A stretch of 64,000 nt of DNA from Anaerolineales bacterium (GCA_020634615.1 JACKBI010000006.1:1-64000); one strand, 5' to 3'; positions 18,596 through 27,210 are shown, numbered from the stretch's first letter. Notes: a model not told the origin generated them from the sequence alone. Numbers and translations are program-made.

Positions 18596-19236
18596 CGCTG
18601 GCCGATTTTGCAGCGTATCCAGGTGACAATGAGATCGTGATTGACTGGGAGACCGTCTCAGAGCTTGATCTTCAAGGCTTCGATCTCTGGCGCGGCACGT
18701 CGCCGGATGGCCCGACCGAACGCCTGAACGAGACGATGATTCCGGCGCAGGCTCCCGGCAGCAGCCAGGGCGCCAGCTATCGCTACGACGACACGGACGT
18801 GGAAATCGGCCAGACCTACTGGTATTGGCTGGATGACATTGACCTGAACGGCGTTCCAACGCGCCACGGTCCGGTCAGCGCAACGCTCAATCCGCCAACT
18901 GCGGTGAGCCTTGCATCGCTGGATGCTTCTCCAGTGAGCGCGCGAACGTTCTCGGTGGCGATCATCGCTTCGCTGGGTGGTCTGTTGGTCTCGGCCTTGT
19001 GGTTGCGAAAGACGGTAAGATTGCTGTCGGGATACCTCTTTCGTATGCTCGGTCTCCGACGGTTTACGCCAAGTGATCTGGCAGAGCGACCTTCGGCACT
19101 GCGTGCCTGCTGCGCCAACCTGGACCGGCAAAGCTGCGCTACAAATTCAACGAGGGTATTTTCCTGCTCCCGCCGCCGGTTTGTCACGCAGACTTCACCT
19201 TGCCTTCAACACCGAGAACTCCTTCCAGGAACGTGA
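18484..19236 (+). CDS. Anchored surface protein, part 3 of 3 (FN3-like domain and C-terminal anchor)
   Basis: The last part carries a fibronectin-like domain (VTLADFAAYPGDNEIVIDWE; LQGFDLWRGTSPDG; YWYWLDDIDLNG), followed by NPPTAVSLASLDASP, a membrane helix (FSVAIIASLGGLLVSALWL) and basic residues RKTVR. This is the same arrangement as at the end of the gene at 49102 and looks like a C-terminal sorting or anchoring signal. Some 60 odd residues after the helix look non-native, so the real stop was probably lost to another indel. Its 3' end overlaps regulator copy C by 53 bp. Confidence 0.6.
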   Translation: MLRPGNPDQAYVESPVLPVPPPVTDLDLRLECPALGVTLADFAAYPGDNEIVIDWETVSELDLQGFDLWRGTSPDGPTERLNETMIPAQAPGSSQGASYRYDDTDVEIGQTYWYWLDDIDLNGVPTRHGPVSATLNPPTAVSLASLDASPVSARTFSVAIIASLGGLLVSALWLRKTVRLLSGYLFRMLGLRRFTPSDLAERPSALRACCANLDRQSCATNSTRVFSCSRRRFVTQTSPCLQHRELLPGT

Positions 19237-19942
19237 CCGCCTCTGTGATCACCTGTTCGATTGGCTGCTGCTTGGCCTTGCAACCACGCGGTGTCGAAAC
19301 TGTTGCGTCCAGATGCGCTTGGGCCGCCTCGATCAGACGGTCGCAGTCAGCGCGATAGATCGGCCACATGCGGTAGTTCTCGTTGTCGGCGGCATCGGTG
19401 CGCGCCGAGCAGCGTGACGCCAACTCATGCTGGCCAAGCGTCAGAGCCCAAGCCAGCGAGACCAGGCCCCACGAACTCCATTCATCTCTGTCGACCGGTA
19501 TCCCGGCAGACTTGCGCTTGCGATGGTACCACTGAATGGCGCTGTCGATATTGCCTTCTTCCTGGACCAATATCGCCCGATAGAGGTAGCAGCCGCACAG
19601 GTTGGGATCCTGGTCGTTCTCGAATCTCTTTGCGATCTGTAGCCACTGATCCAAAAATGTGTGGGCTGCGTCGAAATCCTTCTGGCTTGATCGCTGTAAG
19701 AGAAAGGCCGACAAGCGTTTCCAGGCTGATGTCATTCCTCGATTTCCCACTGTCGCTGCTCGATTTCCTACCATGCTTTGCTCGAAGCACGATCTCGCAC
19801 GGTCGAAATCGCCATTTGCGTAGGCTATTTCGCCCAGCCTGGTCAATGGCCACGCAAACTCCAGATCTTCCCGTTGTGCGATGGTAATGCTTTCCTCGCC
19901 CAGCTCTTGTGCTCGAAGAAAGTCGCCTCGCACCAAGGCCAC
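19184..19942 (-). CDS. C-terminal TPR part of HTH-NB-ARC-TPR regulator, copy C
   Basis: A 252-aa frame of helical repeats (LGEIAYANGDFDRARSCFEQ; FDAAHTFLDQWLQIAKRFEN), ending in a short tail like the other copies (QQPIEQVITEAVTFLEGVLG). A middle piece, 19948-20223, lies in another frame and links it to the N-terminal part. It is therefore the sensor end of one interrupted gene, not a separate protein. The sequence is unlike the TPR part of the other copies except at the tail. Confidence 0.65.
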   Translation of the reverse strand: MALVRGDFLRAQELGEESITIAQREDLEFAWPLTRLGEIAYANGDFDRARSCFEQSMVGNRAATVGNRGMTSAWKRLSAFLLQRSSQKDFDAAHTFLDQWLQIAKRFENDQDPNLCGCYLYRAILVQEEGNIDSAIQWYHRKRKSAGIPVDRDEWSSWGLVSLAWALTLGQHELASRCSARTDAADNENYRMWPIYRADCDRLIEAAQAHLDATVSTPRGCKAKQQPIEQVITEAVTFLEGVLGVEGKVKSA

Positions 19943-20168
19943 TTTTGTTAGGAAATAGAGAACCCACGAGATGCCTGCGGGCGATTTAAGTTCTCTGTAA
20001 CAAGCGAGGGCTTGTTCCAGACGCTGATTGGCAACGGCAGAGTCTTGGAGCTGTGTTGAAAGCCATTCGCCCCCAGAAGCGCCAAGGCATTGGCTTTTCC
20101 TTGCTCATATTTCAGGACCGTGCTAATGGCCAGGCTCTCCTCAAACATGGACTGCGCTTTGTCAGCAA

Positions 20169-21857
20169 TCATACCACCATATAGCATAGTGATACCTGCT
20201 TGATACATAGCACCCTGGCCCATGGAACGGTTGGATCTGAGGCTCCTGCGAGTGTAAGCGCCTCGTCAATTAAACGGATCGCCTCCGAATATGGACCCGC
20301 TGTACTATACCAGCTAGCAAGGTTCACGACCAACAGAAACAGCATCTGCTCATTGCGCTGTGCCGACCATGCAAGGGCTGCACGCATATTGTAGATTTCG
20401 TCATCAATCAGGCGAATTTGTTTCGATTGTACGGGGTTGAGATTCATTCGATCGATGTTCTCAACGAGTTGCAAGAAGCTGCTGGCGTGGCGGGCCCGAA
20501 GAGCGTCTTCTTCGCCGCTGCCAGCCAGTCTTTCCAGGCCGAACTCGCGTACCGTCTCCAGTATGGCGTAGCGCGTTTCACCGTATACCCCGGTTTCACG
20601 CTGCACGAGGTTCCTTTCCATAAGCAATGCGATGCCGTCGAGGACAGTCGCCGTCTGGTTTTTCTCGTCGTTCTCCTCTCCGCACACCATCTCAGCTGTC
20701 TGCAATGTGAAGCCGCCGGCGAAGACCGACAGACGGCGGAACAGCGTCTGCTCGTCCGGCGAGAGCAGGTCGTAGCTCCAGCCGATGGCGCCGCGCAGGG
20801 TCTTCTGGCGGGCGGAGACGTCGCGCAGGCCATCGGTAGACAACAGCCATGGTCCGTGCAGCCGCTGCAGCAGCTCGGCCGGCGGAAGCAGCTTGACGCG
20901 CGCCGCCACCAGTTCGATGGCCAGCGGCAGGCCGTCCAGCCGGCGGCACAGCTCGGCCACGGCCGCGGCATTGCCGTCGTCAACCGCGAAGTCGGGCAGC
21001 ACTGCCTCGGCGCGGTCTGCGAACAGTTCAACAGATGGGTAGCGCAGCATGTCCTCGGCCGTCGTTACACTGCCAGCGGGAGCGGATGCGGGAAGTGTGA
21101 GAGGCTGTACCGTCACCTGTCGTTCGCCGCGCACCCGCAGCGGCTGGCGGCTGGTCACCAGTACGTGCAGCCAGGGACAGCGGCGCAACAGGTCATCCAC
21201 CAGCGGCGCGGCGGCAACGATCTGCTCGAAGTTGTCCAGCACCAGCAGCAGGTGCTTCTCCTCAAGATACGCACGCAGTTGCAATTCCGGCGGGTTGGGG
21301 CCGCTCATCTGCAGCCCCAGCGCCTGGGCAATAGCACCAGCTACCTGATCGGGGTCGCTGACCGGCGCCAGGCGCACGAAGAACGCGCCGTCGTCGAATT
21401 GCTCCAGCGCGTCTCGCGCCACGGCCAGGGCAAGCCGTGTCTTGCCGACGCCCGGCGGACCGACCAGTGTGACCAATCGTGCGCCGTCGTTGATCAGCCG
21501 TCTGCGCACGGCGGTGATGTCGCGTGAACGGCCGATGAGGGGGGTGAGCTGGGCGGGGAGGTTGTTGGGGCGCTGTGGCCGCAGGAGTCGCGCCTTGGCC
21601 GTGAAGTCGTCCTCCAGACCGCGCGCCATGGCGATCAGCGCGGGCAGGTCGGCGTCGTCAATATCGAGGGCCTGGGCAAGGGACGCGACCAACTGCGCCG
21701 AGGGTTGCAGGTCGCCGCTTTCGATCTTGCGCAGGGTGACCTCGGCGCAGCCGGCCCCCTGCGCCAGCGCTTTCTGTGTCAGCCCCAGCGCCTTGCGCCG
21801 CCGCTTGAGCCATTGGCCGAAGTCGTCGGTTGTAGCCACTGTAGTCATTGCTCCCAC
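20169..21857 (-). CDS. HTH-NB-ARC part of regulator copy C (frame ends early)
   Basis: A 562-aa frame with an HTH (GLTQKALAQGAGCAEVTLRK, residues 20-40), an NB-ARC NTPase (VGPPGVGKTRLALAVARDAL; LLLVLDNFEQIVAAAPLVDD; LVTSRQPLRVRGERQ), a winged-helix-like region (GAIGWSYDLLSPDEQTLFRR) and the start of the TPR domain. It stops after CIKQVSLCYMVV because of a frameshift near 20200. Without the TPR part it could be a truncated or constitutive regulator. It diverges from three small Ig-like protein genes (22182-23438). Confidence 0.75.
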   Translation of the reverse strand: MGAMTTVATTDDFGQWLKRRRKALGLTQKALAQGAGCAEVTLRKIESGDLQPSAQLVASLAQALDIDDADLPALIAMARGLEDDFTAKARLLRPQRPNNLPAQLTPLIGRSRDITAVRRRLINDGARLVTLVGPPGVGKTRLALAVARDALEQFDDGAFFVRLAPVSDPDQVAGAIAQALGLQMSGPNPPELQLRAYLEEKHLLLVLDNFEQIVAAAPLVDDLLRRCPWLHVLVTSRQPLRVRGERQVTVQPLTLPASAPAGSVTTAEDMLRYPSVELFADRAEAVLPDFAVDDGNAAAVAELCRRLDGLPLAIELVAARVKLLPPAELLQRLHGPWLLSTDGLRDVSARQKTLRGAIGWSYDLLSPDEQTLFRRLSVFAGGFTLQTAEMVCGEENDEKNQTATVLDGIALLMERNLVQRETGVYGETRYAILETVREFGLERLAGSGEEDALRARHASSFLQLVENIDRMNLNPVQSKQIRLIDDEIYNMRAALAWSAQRNEQMLFLLVVNLASWYSTAGPYSEAIRLIDEALTLAGASDPTVPWARVLCIKQVSLCYMVV

Positions 21858-21880
21858 TTAGCGTGCATCGCCAGACCCCA

Positions 21881-21930
21881 AAAGTGTGACCAAGTTCACG
21901 GTTTCTGAGTGACACGTTTCATAGCAGAAA
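21881..21930 (+). promoter_or_regulatory. Shared second motif (TGTGA...TTTCATAGCA), module C
   Basis: About 50 bp here align with 26518-26567 in module D: TGTGAYCA, then AGTTYCA, then AGTGA followed by TTTCATAGCA. In both modules it lies about 110 bp upstream of a TAYCR element. It could be a binding site for another factor, or a shared promoter of the regulator genes. Confidence 0.4.
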
Positions 21931-22039
21931 CCGCGATCATGCGCGATGATGTTCTTGCCCAACCGGTTCGATCATGCGGGGCCTGCAACGCCATATCTAC
22001 ATTCGCACCGCTCTGCATGTCGCCGCAATTGTCGCACCT

Positions 22040-22072
22040 ATTGTATCACAACCTATCGGTATTGATATCGCA
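22040..22072 (+). promoter_or_regulatory. TAYCR triple-pentamer element, site C
   Basis: TATCA (22044-22048), TATCG (22054-22058) and TATCG (22066-22070), spaced 10 and 12 bp, so the total length of 22 bp is kept. It lies 110 bp upstream of the first small Ig-like gene and 183 bp upstream of regulator copy C. The gap 21858-22181 contains this site and the TGTGA/TTTCATAGCA motif; no gene is visible in it. Confidence 0.6.
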
Positions 22073-22181
22073 AATCGATTCCAAGAAGAGTACATATCCT
22101 CTTCAATGGTGGTGGTCTGAACGACGACTGGAGGTCCAGCAAGCTGGCTCCGGTCAAACCGAACGAAACGGGAGTTGAATC

Positions 22182-22565
22182 ATGATGTCTGGCTTGCTTC
22201 TCAATCTGGCTTTGATCTGTGCTGTGTCTACGGCCGTTCCCACAGGCGCCAACCACGCGCCGCTGGCCGTTGACGACCACACCATCCTGCTGTTTCAGCC
22301 GGCGCCAGTCGTCGAGGTTCCGGTGCTGGCTAACGACACGGACTCTGACGGCGATCCGCTGAGCCTCGTCTCCTTGTCGGTGTCGCATGGCGGCCGGGCC
22401 GAGATCATCGACGGCGCGATCGTCCGGGTCTACCTTGACTGGTCGCAAGTCGGCGGCAGCGGGTTGGAGTACCTGGTGGCCGACGGGACCTATCTTGTCA
22501 GCGATGGCGCTGCCGTGCGCCAGGCGCGCTGGTCGGTCTGGTACTGGCCGGTCATGCAGCCCTAG
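22182..22565 (+). CDS. Small secreted single-domain cadherin/Ig-like protein 1
   Basis: A 127-aa protein with a GGGAG site before a double ATG. A hydrophobic, almost uncharged N-terminus (about 20 residues) leads into NHAPLAVDDHTILLF, then the cadherin-like signature VPVLANDTDSDGDPLSLVSL with its acidic Ca-binding-type loop, and it ends in LVSDGAAVRQARWSVWYWP. Normally such domains occur as tandem repeats in giant adhesins; here one domain is the whole protein. It begins a run of three paralogues divergent from regulator copy C. Its role is unknown; matrix or surface binding is a guess. Confidence 0.75.
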   Translation: MMSGLLLNLALICAVSTAVPTGANHAPLAVDDHTILLFQPAPVVEVPVLANDTDSDGDPLSLVSLSVSHGGRAEIIDGAIVRVYLDWSQVGGSGLEYLVADGTYLVSDGAAVRQARWSVWYWPVMQP

Positions 22566-22634
22566 CGGGTGGACCGGCTGGAGGCTTGCCCTGCAGGCAG
22601 TTGATTCGTTACGTCACGAAAAGGAGGAAACACG

Positions 22635-23027
22635 ATGAACACTTTATTGATGGTTGTGGTCCTGGTTGTCAGCTTGATCCCGCTGCCCGCCAGAGAACGG
22701 TATCACGTCCCGATTGCCCGCGCCGACGATCGGGCGCTGGCGTATCAATTACCGTACGTCGATATCGACGTCGCTGAAAACGACTTCGGCCCGGGCAGGA
22801 ACAGCCTGCATCTGGTTGCGGTGACGGCAGTTCCGGGCCAACAGGCCGAGATCATCGACGAGACAACAGTGCGGATACACATCGATTGGGCCGGCTACCT
22901 GGCCTACCCCGCCTCCTATGACCCTGTCATGGGCCGGGTTGCCTACGGAACCTACACCGTCAGCAACGGCTACGCCCGGTCGCAGGCGCGCTGGACGGTG
23001 TGGTACGTGCCCGATATGCGGGTTTGA
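22635..23027 (+). CDS. Small secreted single-domain cadherin/Ig-like protein 2
   Basis: A 130-aa protein with a strong AAAGGAGG site. It has the same plan as its neighbours: short hydrophobic leader (MNTLLMVVVLVVSLIPLPA), a domain with DIDVAENDFGPGRNSLHLVA, and YGTYTVSNGYARSQARWTVW near the end. It is the most diverged of the three: the DxDGD-like loop is replaced by FGPGRN, so calcium binding is unlikely. It lies 69 bp after paralogue 1 and 24 bp before paralogue 3, consistent with one transcript. Confidence 0.72.
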   Translation: MNTLLMVVVLVVSLIPLPARERYHVPIARADDRALAYQLPYVDIDVAENDFGPGRNSLHLVAVTAVPGQQAEIIDETTVRIHIDWAGYLAYPASYDPVMGRVAYGTYTVSNGYARSQARWTVWYVPDMRV

Positions 23028-23051
23028 AACACGATAAAGGAGGATAAGAAG

Positions 23052-23438
23052 ATGTCTGCGATTCTTTTGGCAATCACGCTGGCATGGACCTGTGTCTTTC
23101 CACTGCCCCTGCCGCCCAACCGGGCGCCGGTGACGGGGGAGGACGCGGTTGTGGTGACCAGTTTCACGACTTTCCTTGAGATCCCGGTCACTGCCAACGA
23201 CAGCGACCCAGAGGGGCAGCCGCTGCACGTGGCCGGCCTGGCGAACACCGTGCGCGGCCAGGCGGTGCTTCTGGACGGCGAGACGCTGGGCGTCTTCCCG
23301 GAGTTTCCTGTCGTGATCGATGCATTCGACATGAGCCCGGTCCTGATCGGCTCCGGCGACTATGTGATCAGCGACGGCAGCCGGGCCAGCGTTGGCCACT
23401 GGTCTGTGTACTACCAGCCGCTGCCGGTCTTCTTGTGA
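23052..23438 (+). CDS. Small secreted single-domain cadherin/Ig-like protein 3
   Basis: A 128-aa protein with an AAAGGAGG site. The leader (MSAILLAITLAWTCVFPLPL) is followed by PPNRAPVTGEDAVVVTSFTT, EIPVTANDSDPEGQPLHVAG and a terminal YVISDGSRASVGHWSVYYQP. Its closest relative in the window is the third member of the second triplet (28237), with which it shares EGQP, an Ala-x-Leu-Leu stretch and SxGHW. This suggests the triplet was duplicated as a unit. The 254-bp gap after it (23439-23692) contains no recognisable feature. Confidence 0.75.
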   Translation: MSAILLAITLAWTCVFPLPLPPNRAPVTGEDAVVVTSFTTFLEIPVTANDSDPEGQPLHVAGLANTVRGQAVLLDGETLGVFPEFPVVIDAFDMSPVLIGSGDYVISDGSRASVGHWSVYYQPLPVFL

Positions 23439-23692
23439 GCGGCAACCGGCTGGAGGTGGCGGCGCCCGCCCGCCGGCGAAATTGTGTGGGTGCATTCACA
23501 CACGAGTTGGCGTGCAAGGGGGGGCGCCCCGCCCGCTCTGGCCGGTTCGCTCATTTTGAACCCACCCGAATTGGATCGTTTTTGTATGGGTTGCGGGGTT
23601 CGAATTGCCCGCCGGTGGCACGTGATTTTCGCGGTGATGGCGCATGGCTACTCTGATAATCAGGTGCCAGTCGCGTCACTGCGCATCCGGTG

Positions 23693-26248
23693 TCATAGCG
23701 CAGAAGTCCAAATCCAAGGGTTTGGCGCCTTGCCTCCAACTGCAAGAGACTCTCGTTGCAGCGCCAGGTCAATGGCCTGGTTGAGGGGCAACTGGCGTCC
23801 GGACGCAGCCGCGGCTTCGAAGGCAGCGGCGCCAAGCCGTTCACGGGCGGCAGCGAAGATCGGGTCATACACCCGCTGCGCCAGGTCGCTCATAGTCCAG
23901 TGGTGGGGCAGCGCATAATCCGATTCGATGGCGCCATACAAGCGTGCGGCGTTTTCCTCATCCCCGGTCATAGCGGCAAGGGCAGCCAGGCCGGCCAGAC
24001 ATGCGACTTGCTCGCCGCGCAATCTAAGATTCCTGGCAATCACCAGGGCTTCTTCAAGATGCATCTTTGCGTGGCGTGTGTCGCCCTCCTCAACCAGAAT
24101 CCGTCCCAGAAAAGTCAGCGCGGTCAGGATGCCCCACTGCATGCTCATTGACCTCACAACCTGGAGCCACTCAGTGGCATGTTGCCTGGCCCTGGCGAGG
24201 TTACCCTCCGAATGCTCGAGGCCCGTGAGCGTGTACAGGGATGCGGCTACGTTCTGCGGCAGACCCTCCCGGCGTGCAATCATCAGGCTTTGCTCGAGAT
24301 CCACACGCGCGGCCGCAAAACGTTCGCTACGGAGCTCCCAGTGTCCCAACAGCCAGTATGCCCAAGCGATGAAACACGGGTCGTTGACCTGCTCCGCGAT
24401 TGGCATCAACTGATCCGCATAGCGCTTCATTTGCTCCACGTCGCCTCGGGTTCCATGCACCACCGCCAAACGATAGATCACGAGGCAGGACAGTTGTTGC
24501 AATGGCCGGGTGTCGCTCAACTGGCGCGCCATGTCAAGCGACGCTTCCATCAGCTCCACAGCGCGCTCGTTGTCTCCGGTGCTCCAGGACAGGTCACCGG
24601 CCAGGAACAGGGCGGAGGCGCGCAGCAAACCTGGCGGCCACGCGGACGTGTCATCCAGGATGCGCATGGCCCAGCCATAGGATTCATAGCGCCGAGGGCT
24701 GAACTGCGTGAACTCATCCAGCGCCTTCGCCAGCAAGATGGCCGATTCCGGACTCCTCGCAAGCGCAACGGTCATGGCGGCATGGAAATTGTCGTAGTCG
24801 GCCTCGAAGCGAGCGATCCAGGCCGGATTACCCTGGAAGACATGCGGCTCTCCCTCCAGCGCCAGGGCAAGAAAACATCCCAGATGCCTGTCCTGCAACG
24901 CTTCCCACTCGCCGGCCTCCTGCAGCCTCTCACGCCCGAACTGGCTTATCGTCTCCAGCAAGTCAAAGCGAGGCCCGCCGTCCAGACCTGTCTCGCGCTG
25001 AAGCAGGTTCTTGTCCAGCAAAGAGGCGATACCATCGAGGACCTGAATGGGTGAGAAGACGAGTGGGAGTGCGGGAGCGAGGGTGTCGCCGGACAGGAGT
25101 TCGGCCGCTTCCAGCGTGAAGCCGCCGACGAAGACAGACAGGTACGTGAACAGCGTCTGCTCGGCCGGCGAGAGCAGGTCGTAGCTCCAGCCGATGGCGC
25201 CGCGCAGGGTCTTCTGGCGGGCGGAGACGTCGCGCAGGCCGTCGGTGGAGAGCAGCCACGGCCCGTGCAACCGCCCGAGCAGCTCGGCCGGCGGCAGCAG
25301 CTTAACACGCGCTGCCACTAACTCGATGGCCAGCGGCAGGCCGTCCAGCCGGCGGCACAGCTCGGCCACCGCCGCCGCGTTGCCGTCGTCGACCGCGAAG
25401 TCGGGCAGCACCGCCTCGGCGCGGTCGGCGAACAACTCAACCGCCGGGTAGCGCAGCATGTCCTCGGCCGTCGCAACGCTGCCGGCCGGTGCGGATGCGG
25501 GCAGCGCCAGCGGCTGCACCGCCATCTGCCGTTCGCCGCGCACGTGTAAGGGCTGGCGGCTGGTGACCAGTACGTGCAGCCAGGGGCAGCGCCGCAGCAG
25601 GTCGTCCACGATCGGCGCGGCGGCCACGATCTGCTCGAAGTTGTCCAGCACCAGGAGCAAATGTTTCTCCTCCAGGTACGCACGCAGTTGCAGCTCGGGC
25701 GGGTTGGGTCCGCTCATCTGCATCCCCAGCGCCTGGGCGATAGCGCCAGCCACCTGGTCTGGGTCGGTGACCGGCGCCAGGCGCACGAAGAAGACGCCAT
25801 CGTCGAACTGGTCCAGCACGTCCTCGGCCACGGCCAGCGAGAGCCGCGTCTTGCCGACGCCGGGCGGACCGACCAGCGTCACCAGCCGCGCGTCGTCGGC
25901 GAGGAGACGTCTGCGCACCGCGGTGATGTCGCTCTCGCGGCCGATGAGTGGCGTGAGCTGAGCGGGGAGGTTGTTGGGGCGCTGAGGGCGCAGCAGGCGC
26001 GTCCGGGCGGTGAGGCCGTCGCCGGTGCCGCGCGCCAGCGACACCAGGCCGGGCAGGTCGCGCGCGTCTATGCCGAGGGCCTGGGCCAGGGACGCGACCA
26101 GTGGCGCCGAGGGCTGCAGGTCGCCGGCCTCGATCTTGCGCAGCGTGATTTCAGCGCAGCCCGCCTTCAGCGCCAGCGCCTTCTGGGTCAGTCTCAGCGC
26201 CTTGCGCCGCTGCTTGAGCCAGTTGCCGAATGCTAGGTCGTTCGTCAT
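23693..26248 (-). CDS. HTH-NB-ARC-TPR (STAND-type) transcriptional regulator, copy D
   Basis: An intact 851-aa protein. HTH at about residues 8-60 (LTQKALALKAGCAEITLRKI), NB-ARC NTPase with VGPPGVGKTRLS (about 125-136), LLLVLDNFEQIV, LVTSRQPLHVRGE and a winged-helix-like GAIGWSYDLLSPAEQTLF, then roughly 400 residues of TPR-like helices ending in the family tail AAASGRQLPLNQAIDLALQ. The first 400 residues are nearly the same as in copies B and C even in DNA, while the TPR half differs. It diverges from a small secreted protein and the second Ig-like triplet, with TAYCR sites D and E between. Confidence 0.9.
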   Translation of the reverse strand: MTNDLAFGNWLKQRRKALRLTQKALALKAGCAEITLRKIEAGDLQPSAPLVASLAQALGIDARDLPGLVSLARGTGDGLTARTRLLRPQRPNNLPAQLTPLIGRESDITAVRRRLLADDARLVTLVGPPGVGKTRLSLAVAEDVLDQFDDGVFFVRLAPVTDPDQVAGAIAQALGMQMSGPNPPELQLRAYLEEKHLLLVLDNFEQIVAAAPIVDDLLRRCPWLHVLVTSRQPLHVRGERQMAVQPLALPASAPAGSVATAEDMLRYPAVELFADRAEAVLPDFAVDDGNAAAVAELCRRLDGLPLAIELVAARVKLLPPAELLGRLHGPWLLSTDGLRDVSARQKTLRGAIGWSYDLLSPAEQTLFTYLSVFVGGFTLEAAELLSGDTLAPALPLVFSPIQVLDGIASLLDKNLLQRETGLDGGPRFDLLETISQFGRERLQEAGEWEALQDRHLGCFLALALEGEPHVFQGNPAWIARFEADYDNFHAAMTVALARSPESAILLAKALDEFTQFSPRRYESYGWAMRILDDTSAWPPGLLRASALFLAGDLSWSTGDNERAVELMEASLDMARQLSDTRPLQQLSCLVIYRLAVVHGTRGDVEQMKRYADQLMPIAEQVNDPCFIAWAYWLLGHWELRSERFAAARVDLEQSLMIARREGLPQNVAASLYTLTGLEHSEGNLARARQHATEWLQVVRSMSMQWGILTALTFLGRILVEEGDTRHAKMHLEEALVIARNLRLRGEQVACLAGLAALAAMTGDEENAARLYGAIESDYALPHHWTMSDLAQRVYDPIFAAARERLGAAAFEAAAASGRQLPLNQAIDLALQRESLAVGGKAPNPWIWTSAL

Positions 26249-26283
26249 ACCCGGCGCGTCTCTCTCATGTCGATGTAGTGAGA

Positions 26284-26317
26284 TATTCTATCACAATTGT
26301 ATCGCTTTTGTATCGGT
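26284..26317 (+). promoter_or_regulatory. TAYCR triple-pentamer element, site D
   Basis: TATCA (26289-26293), TATCG (26300-26304) and TATCG (26311-26315), spacing 11 and 11. It is only 36 bp upstream of regulator copy D, close enough for autoregulation. Site D is the first of two copies in the 572-bp gap 26249-26820; the gap also holds the TGTGA/TTTCATAGCA motif and a small palindrome but no gene. Confidence 0.62.
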
Positions 26318-26517
26318 CGAAATCCTGAAGAAGAGGTGGCTTTGCCTTCGTGGCAACGATGCCACGATCAACGGTCAGGCTACGCTGATCGAGACACTCC
26401 GTCGTCATGGTGGGGTGTTCTTGTTCGCAAAAGTTTGACCGGTTTCCGCCTTCATTATCGATGTTGAGGTCCTCCACTGCGGCACTCTGCCCTGTTGCCG
26501 GCTAGTTCGCTGCCAGA

Positions 26518-26567
26518 AAAATGTGATCAGTTTCATACTATTTTAGTGAACTATTTCATAGCAAGAA
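26518..26567 (+). promoter_or_regulatory. Shared second motif (TGTGA...TTTCATAGCA), module D
   Basis: Counterpart of 21881-21930. It contains TGTGATCAGTTTCA and, after a short spacer, AGTGAACTATTTCATAGCA. It lies 114 bp upstream of TAYCR site E, the same arrangement as in module C. Confidence 0.4.
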
Positions 26568-26680
26568 TTACGCAAATCTGCTATGATGCACCTATATCCA
26601 GCAAGCTGCTTCATATTTTGGGGCCAACATGTTATCCGCCTGGTAGTGTGGCGACTGCCAGTCGCCGGATGGGTCGTTTG

Positions 26681-26714
26681 TATTGTATCACATTGCTATC
26701 GGTTTTTGTATCGC
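26681..26714 (+). promoter_or_regulatory. TAYCR triple-pentamer element, site E
   Basis: TATCA (26686-26690), TATCG (26697-26701) and TATCG (26709-26713), spacing 11 and 12. It lies 107 bp upstream of the ATG at 26821, matching the 110-133 bp distance of sites A, B and C from their secreted-protein genes. It is therefore the best candidate for the promoter-side copy in module D. Confidence 0.6.
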
Positions 26715-26820
26715 ATTTTTGTTTTTATTCGTGCACAAATCTTGTTTAATTGTAGATGTTTGGCCCCCTGGCCGGAGCCACCACAGGCTGACAATTCGTG
26801 ATCACTTCAAGGAGGATACC

Positions 26821-27210
26821 ATGAACAAGTTTCTGTCGATCATGTTCGCTGCGATGCTGCTGACAGTCGCGTTTCTGCCAGCTGCTGCCAGCCCGCCCGA
26901 GCCCGCCTACTACTCGGTGACTCAAAACGGTTCGTGCTGGTTACCCAACGCCAATCTCAAGCCGACCAACGTGCTGGGTGCCAAGCAGACGTTTGACTGG
27001 GTCGCTCCACTGCATCTTGAGGCTGTCTGCCAAGGCCAGCTTCCCAAGGATGCACCCCGGCCCAAGGAAACCGTCAAGGTCACGTATGAAACGACTGGCT
27101 TTGTGTGCGAGATTACCTACGGCAGGATGACCTACCGGACTGCCGAATATGGCGCAACAGTACATCCGGATGGCACCACCGAGATCGCCTGCCTGGTTTC
27201 CCTGGAATGA
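26821..27210 (+). CDS. Small secreted protein with four cysteines
   Basis: A 129-aa protein. The ATG is preceded by AAGGAGG and starts a normal signal peptide (MNKFLSIMFAAMLLTVAFLP, cleavage near AAA-SPP). The mature part has exactly four cysteines (NGSCW, EAVCQ, GFVCE, EIACL), which suggests two disulfide bonds in an exported protein. I do not recognise the family. It is the first gene to the right of regulator copy D and TAYCR site E, before the second Ig-like triplet. Confidence 0.72.
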   Translation: MNKFLSIMFAAMLLTVAFLPAAASPPEPAYYSVTQNGSCWLPNANLKPTNVLGAKQTFDWVAPLHLEAVCQGQLPKDAPRPKETVKVTYETTGFVCEITYGRMTYRTAEYGATVHPDGTTEIACLVSLE

